DNA of 64,000 nucleotides from Luteolibacter arcticus (GCF_025950235.1 NZ_JAPDDT010000001.1:930001-994000); one strand, 5' to 3'; shown: positions 51,523 to 61,199, counted from the stretch's first letter. A program made the numbers and translations. The notes: generated from the sequence alone by a model not told the origin.

Positions 51523-53240
51523 GTCTCGTCCACTCCTCTCAGCTCCTGCAAGTGGCTCTGGCCCCGGGCCCGCTCGTTGGAGCGGTCCGTGGTCGAGCGG
51601 GTAAGTGCGACTTTCTCCGCGCGCTTCACCTTGAGCTCGAGCTGCACCGCCTTGAGCCGCACCTCGATCAGCGCCTCCTCGGATTCGAGCGTGACCTGTT
51701 TAAGCTCCTTCGAGGCCTCGGCCTCATCGTGGGCGACTCGGATAGCGAGCTCCTTTTCCCAACGCAGAGTGCCCATTAGCACCTCGCCTCCGGCGGTGTA
51801 GGCGTCGGCGAGCGTGACGCCCGTGTCGCTCAGGATCAGTTCTCGCACCTGGTTGGAATGGGCGGTGCCGCGGGATTTGACGATGGAAAGGCCGCGGTTT
51901 CGCTCGCCGGCATGGACCAGATAGTTCAAGTGGATCCACGTGTCCGCGATGGTCGAGACTTCGAGCGGCGTGCTTCCCATCTGGGTCCCGGCGTCGTCGA
52001 GCAGGCTGGTACAAATGATGGTGATCCCCGAGGTTTTCGTCCAGTGGATCAATCGTTCCACCACGCCGTGCGCGGTGACCTCATTGCCCGAATTGCAAAG
52101 TGCCGAAATCGGGTCGATGACCAGGCAGCGGGCGCGGTGTTCGGTGACGAGCTTTTTGATCCGCATCAAATGGATCTCGGCGCTGCCCGTGACGGCCCGC
52201 GCCGACACCAGCCGGAGCATGCCCTTCTTCGCGTGGGGTGCCAGACGGATGTTCACGGAAGAGAGGTTGCGGACCATCTCGTTCGCATCCGAATCGAAAC
52301 TGACGAGCAGCGTACGCTCGCCGCGTAGGCAGGCCGCCTCCGCGAAGCATCCTCCCAAGGTGGACTTGGCGGTGCCGGGAACGCCGGTGACGAGCACGCT
52401 CGCGCCGCGATAATAGCCTCCGCAAAGCATGGCATCGAGCCGGGCCACACCGCTTGACACGCGCTCCCCTGTGACAGGTAGATCTGGTTCGCTTTGATCG
52501 CCCAGACCCCGGGCTCCCGAAACCTCAAGGCCGTCCGAACCGATCAAAAACGGCGATTCATTCTCCGAGAACGGCGAGCCCCGGTATTTCACCACCCGCA
52601 GGTTCCTCTGCGACACTCCCTGAACCACCTCGTGGTTGAGCACCACCGTGCAATCGACCATGAACTGTATGAAGCCCATGCTCGCCTCGATTTCCCCGCC
52701 GCGCTCGTAGTCACCGGATTTCGCCGTCATGATGGCGGTGAATCCCCGGTCCAGCAGCCAGTCGTGCAGCCGATAGATCTCCCGTCGCCGGGCCGCGGGG
52801 TCTTCAAGCAGCATGAGCACGACATCGATCGCGTCGAAGGCGATCCTCCGCGCGTTGATCTCTTTCGCCTTGGAGTCCAAGGCGGCAAGCATTCCGCTAA
52901 GGTCGAAATCTCCCGATTGAAAAAGGTCGAAGGGCGGTTGGGCGTCGAGGAAGAACAGCTTTTTCTTTTGCAGCTCCGCCAGCTTCCAGCCGAACTTCCT
53001 GGCATTGGCGAGGATGCGCTTCGTGTCCTCCTCGAAAGCCACGAAGATCGCCGGCTCGTTGTAAAGTCGCACCCCATTGACCAGCGATTGCAAGGCCATG
53101 ATGGTTTTGCCGGAGCCAGGACCGCCGACCAGCAAGGTGGTCCGTCCATGGGGCAGCCCTCCATGGGTGATCTCGTCGAAGCCCGCGATGCCGGTGCGCG
53201 CCTTGGACGCATCAGCTGCGGGTTCTATGGTTGATTTCAT
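51519..53240 (-). CDS. kaiC: KaiC-like double RecA ATPase
   Basis: 573 residues. CI: Walker A GGPGSGKT (about 39-46), catalytic Glu pair in FVAFEEDTKRI (about 70), Walker B RIAFDAIDVVLML. CII: Walker A GVPGTAKST (about 284-292) and Walker B CLVIDPISAL. The phosphosite region TPLEVSTIADTW (about 422-434) keeps the Ser-Thr dyad of cyanobacterial S431/T432 and a Thr five residues before it. The CII Glu pair is replaced by Asp-Ser (SFDSDANEM). A long charged C-terminal helix (about 490-573) replaces the KaiA-binding tail. KaiA is absent. The start MKSTIEPAAD at 53240 fits the family; an upstream extension is open but not KaiC-like. Confidence 0.93.
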   Translation of the reverse strand: MKSTIEPAADASKARTGIAGFDEITHGGLPHGRTTLLVGGPGSGKTIMALQSLVNGVRLYNEPAIFVAFEEDTKRILANARKFGWKLAELQKKKLFFLDAQPPFDLFQSGDFDLSGMLAALDSKAKEINARRIAFDAIDVVLMLLEDPAARRREIYRLHDWLLDRGFTAIMTAKSGDYERGGEIEASMGFIQFMVDCTVVLNHEVVQGVSQRNLRVVKYRGSPFSENESPFLIGSDGLEVSGARGLGDQSEPDLPVTGERVSSGVARLDAMLCGGYYRGASVLVTGVPGTAKSTLGGCFAEAACLRGERTLLVSFDSDANEMVRNLSSVNIRLAPHAKKGMLRLVSARAVTGSAEIHLMRIKKLVTEHRARCLVIDPISALCNSGNEVTAHGVVERLIHWTKTSGITIICTSLLDDAGTQMGSTPLEVSTIADTWIHLNYLVHAGERNRGLSIVKSRGTAHSNQVRELILSDTGVTLADAYTAGGEVLMGTLRWEKELAIRVAHDEAEASKELKQVTLESEEALIEVRLKAVQLELKVKRAEKVALTRSTTDRSNERARGQSHLQELRGVDET

Positions 53241-53619
53241 TAAGGGTCGTCGCCGGAGGTAAAAAAAATCCCCCAATCGGTGGCAATAGACGCGAGGGAA
53301 CCTACAAAGCAAGAAGAGATCCTGAATAGCTCACTGCCCGCGCGCCGAATCAGCGGGACAGGCAAACTACGGCGACAGGTTGAATTCGGGGATGCTTCCG
53401 CTGCGGATGTCACGCTTCCGCGGCTAGCAGCCTGTTGAAAAGTCCCCGTGTAATTGCCCTGCAGTGTCGGACAATGGAACACGGAGACGCCTACGAATGG
53501 GAGATCTATGGAAGTCCCTCCCAATATTGTCGGCCCCGAGTTGCTCAGGCCTTAATGTATGCGAAAAAGAACGTCTTCCGAGGGCGAGAGTGACCTCCGC
53601 CCGTCAATAGCTACTGCTC
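53241..53619. other. Intergenic region upstream of kaiC
   Basis: About 380 bp with no gene. It should contain the kaiC promoter (read leftwards), but no clear -35/-10 pair stands out. CAGCCTGTTGAAAA at 53428-53441 resembles the end sequence of some insertion elements; no transposase remains. Confidence 0.4.
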
Positions 53620-54027
53620 CTACTGCCACCGCCAATTCAGCACCACCTCGATGTCCGGGTGCAGGCTGTGATGCACAGGACAGCCATTCCCCGTGTTCTC
53701 TAACATCCGCCGCTCCGGATGATCCGCCGGTAGCGGCATATCGAGATCCACTTCCAGCTTGGCAATGCGCCGCGGCGTCTCGGTGGTCATATACTTCCTT
53801 ACCGCGACCTTCAGCCCTTCGAGCGGGATCTCCTTCCGCTTGGCGACGATGCCCATGACGGTGGCCATGCAGACCCCCAGTCCGGTGGCGACGAGATCGG
53901 TGGGAGAAAAGGATTCACCGCGGCCATTGTTATCCACCGGCGCATCGGTTTCGAGCGTGGTGCCGGACGGAACGTGAAGGGCGGAGCAGTGGAGGTCGCC
54001 CTGGTAGTCGATCTTGATTTCAACCAT
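53620..54027 (-). CDS. OsmC/Ohr family protein
   Basis: 135 residues. Fold and catalytic features of the OsmC family: PTDLVATGLGVCMATVMG (first Cys, about residue 53) and NTGNGCPVHHSL (second Cys, about 115), with SFSPTDLV before the first helix. These dimeric enzymes reduce organic or fatty-acid hydroperoxides with two cysteines. The start codon lies inside the 3' end of the Ser/Thr kinase gene (8-bp overlap), so it is the last gene of the sigma-kinase-OsmC unit. Confidence 0.9.
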   Translation of the reverse strand: MVEIKIDYQGDLHCSALHVPSGTTLETDAPVDNNGRGESFSPTDLVATGLGVCMATVMGIVAKRKEIPLEGLKVAVRKYMTTETPRRIAKLEVDLDMPLPADHPERRMLENTGNGCPVHHSLHPDIEVVLNWRWQ

Positions 54028-56674
54028 CGGTAGTGGTGCCGTTTTCGGCAGGCGAGGTTTCGGGAATCGGCGGCACCTTGGCAAGCACGACGCGGAAGCC
54101 GTAGATGCTGTCACGAAATTCCTTCGGCTGGGTATTGCGGGCGCCGATGTAGAGGTTCTGCGGCTGATAGGTATTCCAGCCTCCGCCGCGCAGCACGGCG
54201 GAGGGAGAGGTCGGGCTGTAGTTGTCCGAGACCCATTCATGGACATTGCCGCAGAGGTCGTAGATCCCCAGGGCATTGGGCTGAAAGGAGCCGACCGGCG
54301 CGGTCTTCTCAAAGCCATCGTTGTAGCCGGGGATCACGCGCTCGGCGCGCAAAATGATCGAGGCCGTGGCATCGGCGAGGTTGCCGACCTTCACGCCACC
54401 GACTCCCGGCGGCCATGCAGCCCCCCACATGAAAACCTTGGCTCGGAGGGTGTCCCGCCTCGCCGGCGAAAGCTCGATCGGCTCCTTCAGATCGGCCATC
54501 AGGCTCCACTCGTAGTCCGTGGGCAGGCGGTACTCGTGGACCTGCGTCAGGCGTTCCTGCTTGCGCTCGACCTCCGTGAGCCACGCGCAGAAACTCTCGG
54601 CATCCTCGCGGGAAACGAACACGACGGGATGATCCGGCCCTTGTTGGAAGTCCGTGGAAGGATTCGGCAGGTTGCGGGCGCGGACGAAGGCGTCGTAGTC
54701 CTTCACCCGCGTTTCCCAGATGGAGGCCATGAGATCCGCGCCGAGCGGGACGAACTTCATGCCGAGCCCGTTCTCCCACGGCTTCTCCATCACCACGCTG
54801 TTGTTGAGCTGGAGCTTCAGGTGGAGTTCCAGCGTCTCATTCGACTTGAGGGTCACCTTGCGGGACAGCGGCTTGTAGCCTTCTAACAAGACCAGCAACT
54901 CATAGCCCGCGGGCCGCAAGGGGTCGGAGGTGAGCGGGCCATTGGTCAGGCCGATGCTGCTGTTAAAGGCGGAGTCAGCAGCCTTCAGGAAGACCTCCGC
55001 ACCGGCAGGCTCGGTGGTGAGCACGATCTTGGCGAAAGGGATCGGCTCCACGCGACAACGGAAGGGCCGGAAGTTCTCCTTGCGGGCACGCTCGCTCAGG
55101 CCGGTGTTTGAGAAAGTCACGTCCATCAATTGGCGGCCCTGGTGATTCACCGTGAGGAAGCCCGCCTGTATCCCGGTTTCCGCGAGCCACCAGCAGAACG
55201 CCTGGGCCTCCCCCTCGCTGGTCACCACGACCTTGCGCTTGATGCCGTCTTCCTCGACCTCGACAAATTCGGCCACATCCGCAGGACGCTCCTTCGCCGC
55301 GCGATAGCGCTCCCATTCCTCCTGACCCACCGGACGGCGGCTTTGGTGCCCCTCGCCCACCGGACCGTAGCGCTGCCCGAGATGATCGACCCACGGCTCG
55401 TTCGGCTGGGGTGGGGAAAAGATCTTCAGCTCCGCTTCTAACAAAAGCGGCTCTTCCGATGCGGACTCAGGCACCTCGGCCTGCAAGCTGGCAGGCGCGA
55501 AGCCTTCCTTCTCAAGCCGGAATGAAACCTGTTCGCCGACGTGGGAGGAAATGAGGTCGGTCGGAGTGGTCCCCAGGATCTCCCCGCTCGAGTCGATGAC
55601 CACCGCGCCCTCGGGCCGGCTGTTGACCTTGATCAGCGCGCGGGCGGGCGGCTTCTTCACCTCTCCGCCACCCGTGGGGGGCGGAGTTCCACCTCCCACT
55701 TCTGGCAGGAGATTCGCGAACTGGTTGGAAAAGCTCATCCACGGGCTGCCCTTGAAGGCTTCCCACGTGCCGAAAACGAGTGCCGCGGCCGTGAGGACGG
55801 TCGCGAAAAACGCGCCCACCGGACGACGGCGCTTGCGCCGTTTCCCCTCCTGCAAGCGGCGCAGCGCATCGGCGAGGTCGCCCGCAGTGGAGACGCGGCG
55901 CTTGGAAAGCTGCGGTTCGCAGATGTCGCAGATGATCTGGTTGAGCGCGAGCCAGCGCTTGCGCTCCGGCTTCGGCGGCATGTCGTCCGGCAGTTCCGGG
56001 AAATCCATGCGATCCTTGCCGCTGGCGATCTCGTAGAGAACTTTGCCGAGGCTATAGACATCCGCCTGCGCCGAACCCGGGCCCTCCGGCGGAACGAAGC
56101 CCTCGGTGCCGACAAAGGTCCGCTGGCCACGGGTGGCGACCAGCCCGATATCGGCTAACTTCGCCTTCCCTCCGACGAAGATCACGTTCGCCGGCTTCAC
56201 GTCGCGGTGCGCCAGGCCATTGTCGTGGAGATGGCGCAGCGATTCCGCCAGGCGCACGCCGACATCGATGCAGAATTCGGTGTCGAGGCGCTTGCCCGGG
56301 ACGCGTTTCACGTCGCTGCGCAGAGTGCGCGCCTCATACTCGATGGGATTGATGTCGCGCCCGGTGAGCACGTCATCCCCCAGCTCCATCACGTAGTAGT
56401 AGAAGGAGACACCATCGGTGCTGCGGCCGACGTGGAGGATATTGACCAGCCCCGGGTGATCGCGGGACATCGGCTCGAACTTGAGGATGCCCTCGAATTC
56501 ACGCTCGAAGCTGCGCTCGTCCTCGAAATCCTCACGCCAGACGACCTTGACCGCACGCAGGGCACCGGTCACGCCTCGTGCGAGCCAAACTTCACCGTAG
56601 GCCCCGCCGCCGATTTTCCGCAGGACCTCGTGGTCGGGAATGACCGGATCAGGGCGCGGCCTATTCGTCGGCAT
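54020..56674 (-). CDS. Ser/Thr protein kinase with PEGA and formylglycine-enzyme-like domains
   Basis: 884 residues. A Hanks-type kinase domain (about 15-275) has G-x-G-x-x-G as GGGAYG, Lys in RAVKVV, catalytic loop AHRDVKPANV, and DIG in place of DFG (LADIGLV). A basic stretch (KRRKRRRP) and one membrane helix (about 287-310) follow, then a periplasmic part: PEGA domain (about 341-410), a degenerate half FGE-like module (about 420-510), a second PEGA (about 540-620) and an FGE/sulfatase-modifying-factor-like domain (about 630-870; PTDYEWSLM, DLCGNVHEWVSD, RGGGWNT, FRDSIYGFRVVL). The FGE domain lacks the paired catalytic cysteines, so it is more likely a binding module. It overlaps the sigma gene upstream by 14 bp. 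Confidence 0.9.
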   Translation of the reverse strand: MPTNRPRPDPVIPDHEVLRKIGGGAYGEVWLARGVTGALRAVKVVWREDFEDERSFEREFEGILKFEPMSRDHPGLVNILHVGRSTDGVSFYYYVMELGDDVLTGRDINPIEYEARTLRSDVKRVPGKRLDTEFCIDVGVRLAESLRHLHDNGLAHRDVKPANVIFVGGKAKLADIGLVATRGQRTFVGTEGFVPPEGPGSAQADVYSLGKVLYEIASGKDRMDFPELPDDMPPKPERKRWLALNQIICDICEPQLSKRRVSTAGDLADALRRLQEGKRRKRRRPVGAFFATVLTAAALVFGTWEAFKGSPWMSFSNQFANLLPEVGGGTPPPTGGGEVKKPPARALIKVNSRPEGAVVIDSSGEILGTTPTDLISSHVGEQVSFRLEKEGFAPASLQAEVPESASEEPLLLEAELKIFSPPQPNEPWVDHLGQRYGPVGEGHQSRRPVGQEEWERYRAAKERPADVAEFVEVEEDGIKRKVVVTSEGEAQAFCWWLAETGIQAGFLTVNHQGRQLMDVTFSNTGLSERARKENFRPFRCRVEPIPFAKIVLTTEPAGAEVFLKAADSAFNSSIGLTNGPLTSDPLRPAGYELLVLLEGYKPLSRKVTLKSNETLELHLKLQLNNSVVMEKPWENGLGMKFVPLGADLMASIWETRVKDYDAFVRARNLPNPSTDFQQGPDHPVVFVSREDAESFCAWLTEVERKQERLTQVHEYRLPTDYEWSLMADLKEPIELSPARRDTLRAKVFMWGAAWPPGVGGVKVGNLADATASIILRAERVIPGYNDGFEKTAPVGSFQPNALGIYDLCGNVHEWVSDNYSPTSPSAVLRGGGWNTYQPQNLYIGARNTQPKEFRDSIYGFRVVLAKVPPIPETSPAENGTTTDG

Positions 56675-57323
56675 CCTCCTCCAGTCGAGCGAGTTCCTTT
56701 TTCAAGACAGCCCCCACGCGATGCTTCGCAAGGTACACCTGGGCCATGCTGACATTGAGGTGGTCCTGGACCTTCTTCGCGTCCCACTGGCGGACGACGT
56801 AGCAGTCGAAAATCTGGTACTGCTTGGGCGACACCTGTGCTTTCACACGGGCTAAAGCGGCGTCGGCGACGTTCTTTTTCCATTCCACGTCCCAAAGCCG
56901 GGAAAGCATGTCGCCTTTCGGGTCCTCGAAGCGGTCGATGACTGCGGTCTTGCGGTCGTCCTCCCACTCGCCGCCCGCCATCGCGGTGTCCTTCTTGCGC
57001 TTGCGGAACTGGTCGTTGATCCGCCAGCGGGTCATGTTCATCAGCCACGTCTTGAAGGAACCTTGCTCGGGGTCGTAGAGCTTCTTCTTGGACTGCTTGG
57101 CGATGGAAAGGACGGTCTCCTGCACGCAGTCGTGAGCCTCGTCCGGACGCAGGCCGGCCTTGATGGCAACGGCGTAGATCAGCCGCCAGTAGGTCTGATA
57201 GAACTCATCCCAGGTCTTCTGGTCTTCCCAATTGTCCAGCCGCGCGATCAGGCTCTTGCGGGTCTTCTCGTAGGCTGCGGCGAGCACTTGGTCGCGCTCC
57301 TTGTCGTACTCTTGGTCGGACAT
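56661..57323 (-). CDS. ECF-type RNA polymerase sigma factor
   Basis: 220 residues. Region 2 (WDEFYQTYWRLIYAVAIKAGLRPDEAHDCVQETVLSI, then FKTWLMNMTRWRINDQFRKRK) and region 4 (VSPKQYQIFDCYVVRQWDAKKVQDHLNVSMAQVYLAKHRV) are clear. The long acidic/basic linker between them and the coupling to a membrane Ser/Thr kinase are seen in Verrucomicrobia and Planctomycetes, where the kinase is thought to replace the anti-sigma factor. A good ribosome binding site (AGGGGGAG) precedes the ATG at 57323. Its 3' end overlaps the kinase gene. Confidence 0.9.
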   Translation of the reverse strand: MSDQEYDKERDQVLAAAYEKTRKSLIARLDNWEDQKTWDEFYQTYWRLIYAVAIKAGLRPDEAHDCVQETVLSIAKQSKKKLYDPEQGSFKTWLMNMTRWRINDQFRKRKKDTAMAGGEWEDDRKTAVIDRFEDPKGDMLSRLWDVEWKKNVADAALARVKAQVSPKQYQIFDCYVVRQWDAKKVQDHLNVSMAQVYLAKHRVGAVLKKELARLEEDADE

Positions 57324-57416
57324 CGGCTCCCCCTTACCATACCCGATCAAGGGTGTCTTTCACGGAGTTCGCGAGCCTCCACGGCCGTAGGGAATTTTGT
57401 TCGTGGCGGGAGATAG

Positions 57417-57430
57417 TTAAGAAAACTTAA
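57417..57430. promoter_or_regulatory. Inverted repeat in divergent promoter region
   Basis: TTAAG - AAAA - CTTAA lies in the only A/T-rich stretch of the 222-bp gap between the sigma-kinase operon and the coiled-coil gene. It is a candidate operator or promoter element for the divergent pair; there is no further support. Confidence 0.35.
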
Positions 57431-57545
57431 GGATCAATCTTGGCATTTACAGAGCGTTCGCGGGCGGCATAGCCTCTGCTGCTGTTTATTGCTTTCTCCT
57501 TTCCGGAATCACCCCCGCCGGATCACCCACGGAGCGAGTCCCCCC

Positions 57546-58142
57546 ATGCCCCCCGCCCCCCCCGACATTAATCCGTCACGCCAAGTCGAACGGATCCGCG
57601 AGATACTCGTGGGCCGACAGATGGACTGCGTCGAACGCCGCCTTGACCGGTTGGAAGCGAACTTGCGCCCCATGCCCACCGAGGCCGGGGGAGATGTGTT
57701 CGAAATCCGGCTGGATTCCTTTGAAAAGCGGCAGAACGAGAAGTTCGCTGCCCTTCGCGACGAGATCGACGCCGAGAAGGCGCGCCGTGTCGAAGAGACC
57801 CACCGCCTTGCGGGCCAGATCCAAGCCGCGGCGCGCAGCCGGGCGGATTCCGGGCTCGAGGCGCAACTGGAGTTGGAACAACGCTTCACCCGCTGGCTGG
57901 ATCAATGGAACCAAGGATTCCGCCAGTATCTCCACCAACGCGAAGAACACTTGATTGCAGAACTGCGGGGCGAACTGGACAAGACCCGCGAGTGGGTGAA
58001 TTCGAAGGTCGAGACCTCCGACCGCGGTCGCTCCGACCAAGCTCACCTCCAGGAGTCTTTCCTGCAACTGGCCAACGCCGCCCGGGCGATCGCCGAAGCC
58101 GCCGCGCTCCAAGCCGGCCAACCGGAAGGTGGTGAGCGATGA
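57546..58142 (+). CDS. Coiled-coil protein, hypothetical
   Basis: 198 residues, almost entirely helical and highly charged, with heptad-like stretches at about 12-40 (RQVERIREILVGRQMDCVER) and 48-190, and no signal peptide or membrane segment. It resembles cytoplasmic structural coiled-coil proteins, but no family is recognised. Its stop overlaps the start of the next gene by four bases (ATGA), so the two products are probably partners. It is divergent from the sigma-kinase operon. Confidence 0.7.
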   Translation: MPPAPPDINPSRQVERIREILVGRQMDCVERRLDRLEANLRPMPTEAGGDVFEIRLDSFEKRQNEKFAALRDEIDAEKARRVEETHRLAGQIQAAARSRADSGLEAQLELEQRFTRWLDQWNQGFRQYLHQREEHLIAELRGELDKTREWVNSKVETSDRGRSDQAHLQESFLQLANAARAIAEAAALQAGQPEGGER

Positions 58143-59005
58143 CCACCGCCATTCCTCCCCTGCCCGCGCCGCTCGAGGGCATGTCCGGCCATTCGACGCG
58201 ACCGGGCCTTTCCGTTGAAAGCCTGCCCGTGCCGGGCAGTCCGCAGCCGGAGGCCCCCCGCCGCATACCTCTGCCGGAGCTGGGCAACTTCGCCCGCTTC
58301 ACTGCCGAGGACATGCCGGTGCCGCCAAAAACGCCGCCGATGCCAAGCCCTCCGGTGGATTTCACCGACGAGGACCTCCGCATTGCGATCGCCCCTCTCG
58401 TGGCCGGGGCCATGGCCGGTGAATCCTTCCGCGACGATGCCTCACTGGAGGCAATGCTGCGCTCGACCTTCCGCCGCGCCCTGGCCGAGCACCACGGTGG
58501 CCCTTTTCAGCCACCGGGGGTCAGTCACCGGGCCCTGTGGCGCTTGCAGGCGCTCTTCACCAGCCGAAGCTACGACGAAATCCTCTCCGACAAGATCCGC
58601 CGCTTCCATGTGGAGGAGGTTTATCTGCTCGATCGCGACAAGCTCTCGCTGATCTCCTACGCCAGCTCGGATCCCGTGCGTCACGCCCATCCGAGGAAGG
58701 TTGGCTCGTTCGCGCGCCAGCTCGCGCTGCGGGTGCGGGACGAATCCGGCGCGCTGCTGCTCGGCTTCGAATTGGGCGAAGGCCGGCGCACGCTGGTCCG
58801 CTGCGGGCAATACTGCCTCTTGGTTGCGGTCATTCGCGGCGACGTGAACGATCTGGTCAAAGCCGACCTCGATTTCGCCCTCAAGCGGGTCGAAACACGC
58901 TACCGGAGCGAATTCGTGCAGGGCCACCCCCTGCTGCAGGAATTGCAACCATTGTTGGAGGAATGCCTGCTGATCCACTCGCCCGCCGGGCCTGCCGCCA
59001 CGTAA
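58139..59005 (+). CDS. Protein with Pro-rich N-terminus and roadblock/longin-like C-terminal domain
   Basis: 288 residues. The first 80 are disordered, rich in Pro. A helical segment follows (about 85-160). The last 130 residues (VEEVYLLDRDKLSLISYASS, then GALLLGFELGEGRRTLVRCGQYCLLVAVIRGD, then a terminal helix) have the strand-helix pattern of roadblock/longin-type domains, as found in MglB and in some OmpA-associated proteins. Such domains regulate small GTPases or mediate complex assembly. It is coupled with the upstream coiled-coil gene. Assignment of the domain is by pattern only. Confidence 0.65.
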   Translation: MTTAIPPLPAPLEGMSGHSTRPGLSVESLPVPGSPQPEAPRRIPLPELGNFARFTAEDMPVPPKTPPMPSPPVDFTDEDLRIAIAPLVAGAMAGESFRDDASLEAMLRSTFRRALAEHHGGPFQPPGVSHRALWRLQALFTSRSYDEILSDKIRRFHVEEVYLLDRDKLSLISYASSDPVRHAHPRKVGSFARQLALRVRDESGALLLGFELGEGRRTLVRCGQYCLLVAVIRGDVNDLVKADLDFALKRVETRYRSEFVQGHPLLQELQPLLEECLLIHSPAGPAAT

Positions 59006-59072
59006 GTTCTTTCTTACAGGGTACTCGTCCCTTGACCGTGGGGGGCTTGAGCCCTACGCAATCCCCGCACAC

Positions 59073-60272
<1,200 letters not shown>

Positions 60273-60278
60273 TTCCAA

Positions 60279-60596
60279 ATGTTCCTCTCGAAGGACGAAG
60301 GCTTTGTGGCTGCGCTCGAGAACCCCGAGCTGCTCGAAAGTCGTCTTGCTTCGCTGACCAAGGACCGGCGCAGGGCGCTGGTCCTCCACTGGTTCGCGAC
60401 CGCGGTGTTCTTCTTTACCTTCTTCGTGGGAATTGGTGTTTACATGAAGAGTCGGGAGGTAGGTCCGATGGCCTTTGTCGTTCCGCTGATGGTGTCCATG
60501 AGCGTTCAGCAGTTGGCCACGGTGGTCTCCGCGCAGAACGAGCTTCGCACCCTGCTCATGTTCAAGAAGCTTCGCAACGAAGGCCACTCCAGCTAA
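60279..60596 (+). CDS. Small membrane protein, hypothetical
   Basis: 105 residues with two hydrophobic helices (HWFATAVFFFTFFVGIGVYM and MAFVVPLMVSMSVQQLATVV), joined by a short loop. Charged N- and C-termini probably face the cytoplasm. It starts 6 bp after the helicase stop, so it is co-transcribed with it. No family is recognised. Confidence 0.65.
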   Translation: MFLSKDEGFVAALENPELLESRLASLTKDRRRALVLHWFATAVFFFTFFVGIGVYMKSREVGPMAFVVPLMVSMSVQQLATVVSAQNELRTLLMFKKLRNEGHSS

Positions 60597-60678
60597 CAGA
60601 GTTCTCATGCGCATCCTCGCCCTCGGCCCTGCTGAAAAGCAGCGTTGATTCCCGCGCCGAGACGAGCGAAACTCCGCC

Positions 60679-60897
60679 ATGGCGACGACAGTCGATTTGG
60701 AAACCATGACCACTGCCGACAAGCTCCGGCTCATGGAGGACATCTGGCAGGACCTTTCCGCGCAGAAGAACGAAATTGTTTCGCCGGATTGGCATGGCGA
60801 TGTCCTCGCAGAGAGAGAACGTCTCACCGCGTCCGGCGAGGAAAAGTTCATCCCTTGGGACTCGGCCAAGAAACAACTGCGCGATGAGTTGACGTGA
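60679..60897 (+). CDS. Addiction-module antitoxin (TIGR02574 type)
   Basis: 72 residues with the pattern of the putative addiction-module component family: DKLRLMEDIWQDL near the N-terminus, then SPDWHGDVLAERERLTASGEEKFIPWDSAKKQLR. These short proteins pair with ParE/RelE-fold toxins. Its stop overlaps the GTG start of the toxin gene (4 bp), which fits tight co-expression. Confidence 0.85.
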   Translation: MATTVDLETMTTADKLRLMEDIWQDLSAQKNEIVSPDWHGDVLAERERLTASGEEKFIPWDSAKKQLRDELT

Positions 60898-61196
60898 GAA
60901 TCGATGTCCAGCCATCGGCGCTGCGCGATCTTCGTGAAGGCTTCCGTTTCTACGAAGGGCAAGAGACAGGGCTAGGTGCCTACTTCCTCGATTCCTTGTT
61001 TTCCGATATCGATTCCCTCCAGCTTTTCGCGGGCATTCACTCCATCCACTTCACTCGCTTCTACCGCCTGCTTTCAAAGCGCTTTCCCTACGCAATCTAC
61101 TATCAACTGGAGGATCATACGGCACTCGTCCGTGCTGTTCTGGATCTCCGGCGGGATCCCAAATGGATTGAGCGGAAGCTCAAAGGCTTGTTCTAA
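60894..61196 (+). CDS. ParE/RelE-fold toxin
   Basis: 100 residues of the RelE/ParE superfamily: an N-terminal helix pair with DLREGFRFYEGQETGLGAYFLDSLFSDID, then IHFTRFYRLLSKRFPYAIYYQLEDHTALVRAVLDLRRDPKWI, with the family's C-terminal strand and Arg-Arg-Asp-P motif. ParE-like members poison gyrase and RelE-like ones cut mRNA; which applies is not clear. It starts with GTG, overlapping the antitoxin stop, and is followed 3 bp later by ruvC. Confidence 0.85.
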   Translation: MRIDVQPSALRDLREGFRFYEGQETGLGAYFLDSLFSDIDSLQLFAGIHSIHFTRFYRLLSKRFPYAIYYQLEDHTALVRAVLDLRRDPKWIERKLKGLF

Positions 61197-61199
61197 TCC

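Noticed and set aside
53428-53441. Insertion-sequence end (CAGCCTGTTGAAAA)
   Set aside because: Only one short end-like motif, no transposase remains and no partner repeat was found.
53240-53524. 94-codon minus-strand frame upstream of kaiC
   Set aside because: No ribosome binding site, no protein-like pattern, and it abuts the kaiC start as leader sequence.
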